Shown here: piece by piece, positions 63,504 to 64,000 of the stretch
Position numbering within the stretch: the first letter of the stretch is position 1
How the letters are laid out: the number at the start of each line of letters is the position of its first letter
Assembly (NCBI RefSeq): GCF_001907675.1
Contig: NZ_MPNT01000031.1
Span: 1 to 64,000 of the forward strand
Length of the DNA stretch: 64,000 nucleotides
Reading direction: 5' to 3'
Source: Mycobacterium paraffinicum
Lineage (GTDB): Bacteria; Actinomycetota; Actinomycetes; Mycobacteriales; Mycobacteriaceae
Position numbers and translations under genes: made by a program
The notes under the pieces: model-generated
What the model was told of the DNA's origin: nothing
Seen by the model: the letters and a program-made list of their open reading frames with translations, nothing else
Databases searched by the model: none

Positions 63504-63900
63504 AGTTGGGAGGCTACCAAGGGGAGGACAAGGCTGCCGCTCAGCCGTTTTCGATGGAGCTAGTCGAGCGGCAAACATCGCGAGACGCGAGATAACTTGG
63601 GCGCAGGATTTGTCGCTACATCGCGTCGGTGGGCAACGTAAATCGCCGCAGGAGCCGCTCGCGGAAGGCGCCGGGCGGACCCTCAAGCAAGGGCGAAATT
63701 CCACCCGCGGCGGATTGCCCGTTCGCGGCGAGGACTCGGTAGCCGCCCGCCAACTGACGCCCAGGCCGATGAACCTCGGTGATCGGCACGCGGATGCGGC
63801 GGCGGCGCGTTGGCCGCAAGCCCTGGCCCCAGCGGGCGGGCCGCGGCGCTGCATAATTGCGAACGTTGGGTTCAGTTACTTGCTTTTGTAAGGGGTTGAG
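63504..63900. other. Gap of about 400 bases before the terminal TetR gene
   Basis: No gene can be supported firmly. A minus-strand frame at 63616-63819 gives a protein-like end (ISPLLEGPPGAFRERLLRRF) but only a TTG start and no family. Promoters for the cupin (minus) and TetR (plus) genes must lie here. Confidence 0.4.
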
Positions 63901-64000
63901 GTGGCTGAGGATCCGAGGTCTCGTCCGGGGCGGCCACGCAGCGAGCAGTCCCGGTCGGCGGTTCTGCGCGCCACGTCGGAGTTGATCAACGAGGTAGGCC
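63901..64000 (+). CDS. TetR-family regulator, 5' part, cut by the window edge
   Basis: The GTG at 63901 follows AAGGGG and opens the sequence MAEDPRSRPGRPRSEQSRSA then LRATSELINEVG, the typical basic lead and first helix of a TetR DNA-binding domain. Only 33 residues are visible. Its orientation away from the cupin gene suggests it controls genes to the right. Confidence 0.7.
   Translation, partial: MAEDPRSRPGRPRSEQSRSAVLRATSELINEVG

Noticed and set aside
22000..64000. CRISPR arrays, insertion-sequence transposases or an origin in the island
   Set aside because: No regularly spaced repeats, no DDE transposase fragments and no DnaA-box cluster were seen on reading both strands.

Overview
The first 21.8 kb is a conserved mycobacterial core block. 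Its order (TPR protein, glycerol-phosphate phosphatase, tlyA, nadK, recN, steA, steB, pyrG, Nudix hydrolase, xerD, ParA-like ATPase, scpA, scpB, rluB, cmk, der, SDR, cyclase) matches the Rv1691-Rv1716 neighbourhood of Mycobacterium tuberculosis. Very GC-rich codon use, many GTG starts and 1-8 base gene overlaps fit a slow-growing nontuberculous Mycobacterium. The species cannot be fixed from the sequence alone.

Layout. Positions 2-5141 form a tight operon ending in recN. Positions 5360-7495 carry the steA/steB cell-separation pair. Positions 7618-10923 carry pyrG, a Nudix hydrolase and xerD. Positions 11909-17171 form a chromosome-segregation, ribosome and GTPase operon (parA-like, scpA, scpB, rluB, cmk, der); a 60-bp duplication has lengthened the cmk N-terminus. 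Positions 17367-19734 hold a small SDR/cyclase/IclR operon, whose promoter is flanked by a perfect 12-bp inverted repeat. Two tandem PknH-type sensor-domain membrane proteins follow on the minus strand, then a tRNA-Pro(GGG).

Directly after the tRNA lies a truncated tyrosine integrase. From there to the right edge (over 42 kb) the composition becomes visibly less GC-biased and the content becomes catabolic and accessory. I read this as a genomic island integrated at tRNA-Pro, with its far end outside the window. The island carries four cytochromes P450, one Rieske ring-hydroxylating oxygenase, two single-cluster ferredoxins, a Rieske ferredoxin, a NuoF-like NADH/FMN protein, three amidohydrolase-2 proteins, CoA-ester enzymes (FadD, CaiB-type transferase, three crotonases, FadE and a broken FadE, three thioesterase/hotdog genes), several SDRs, a fused 2-oxo-acid dehydrogenase E1 with a free-standing lipoyl domain, and five complete plus one partial TetR regulators with a LysR.

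A plausible overall role is import-activation (FadD/CoA transferase), oxygenation (P450s, Rieske oxygenase) and beta-oxidation-like trimming of a cyclic lipid, steroid or terpenoid-type substrate. The substrate is not shown by the sequence. The most unusual pieces are: the operon pairing two amidohydrolases (one lacking metal ligands) with a Rieske ferredoxin, a NuoF-like diaphorase and a 3Fe-4S ferredoxin; the E1 fusion/lipoyl/crotonase operon without an E2 core; and two families of shared operator-like dyads that appear to tie separate promoters into regulons.
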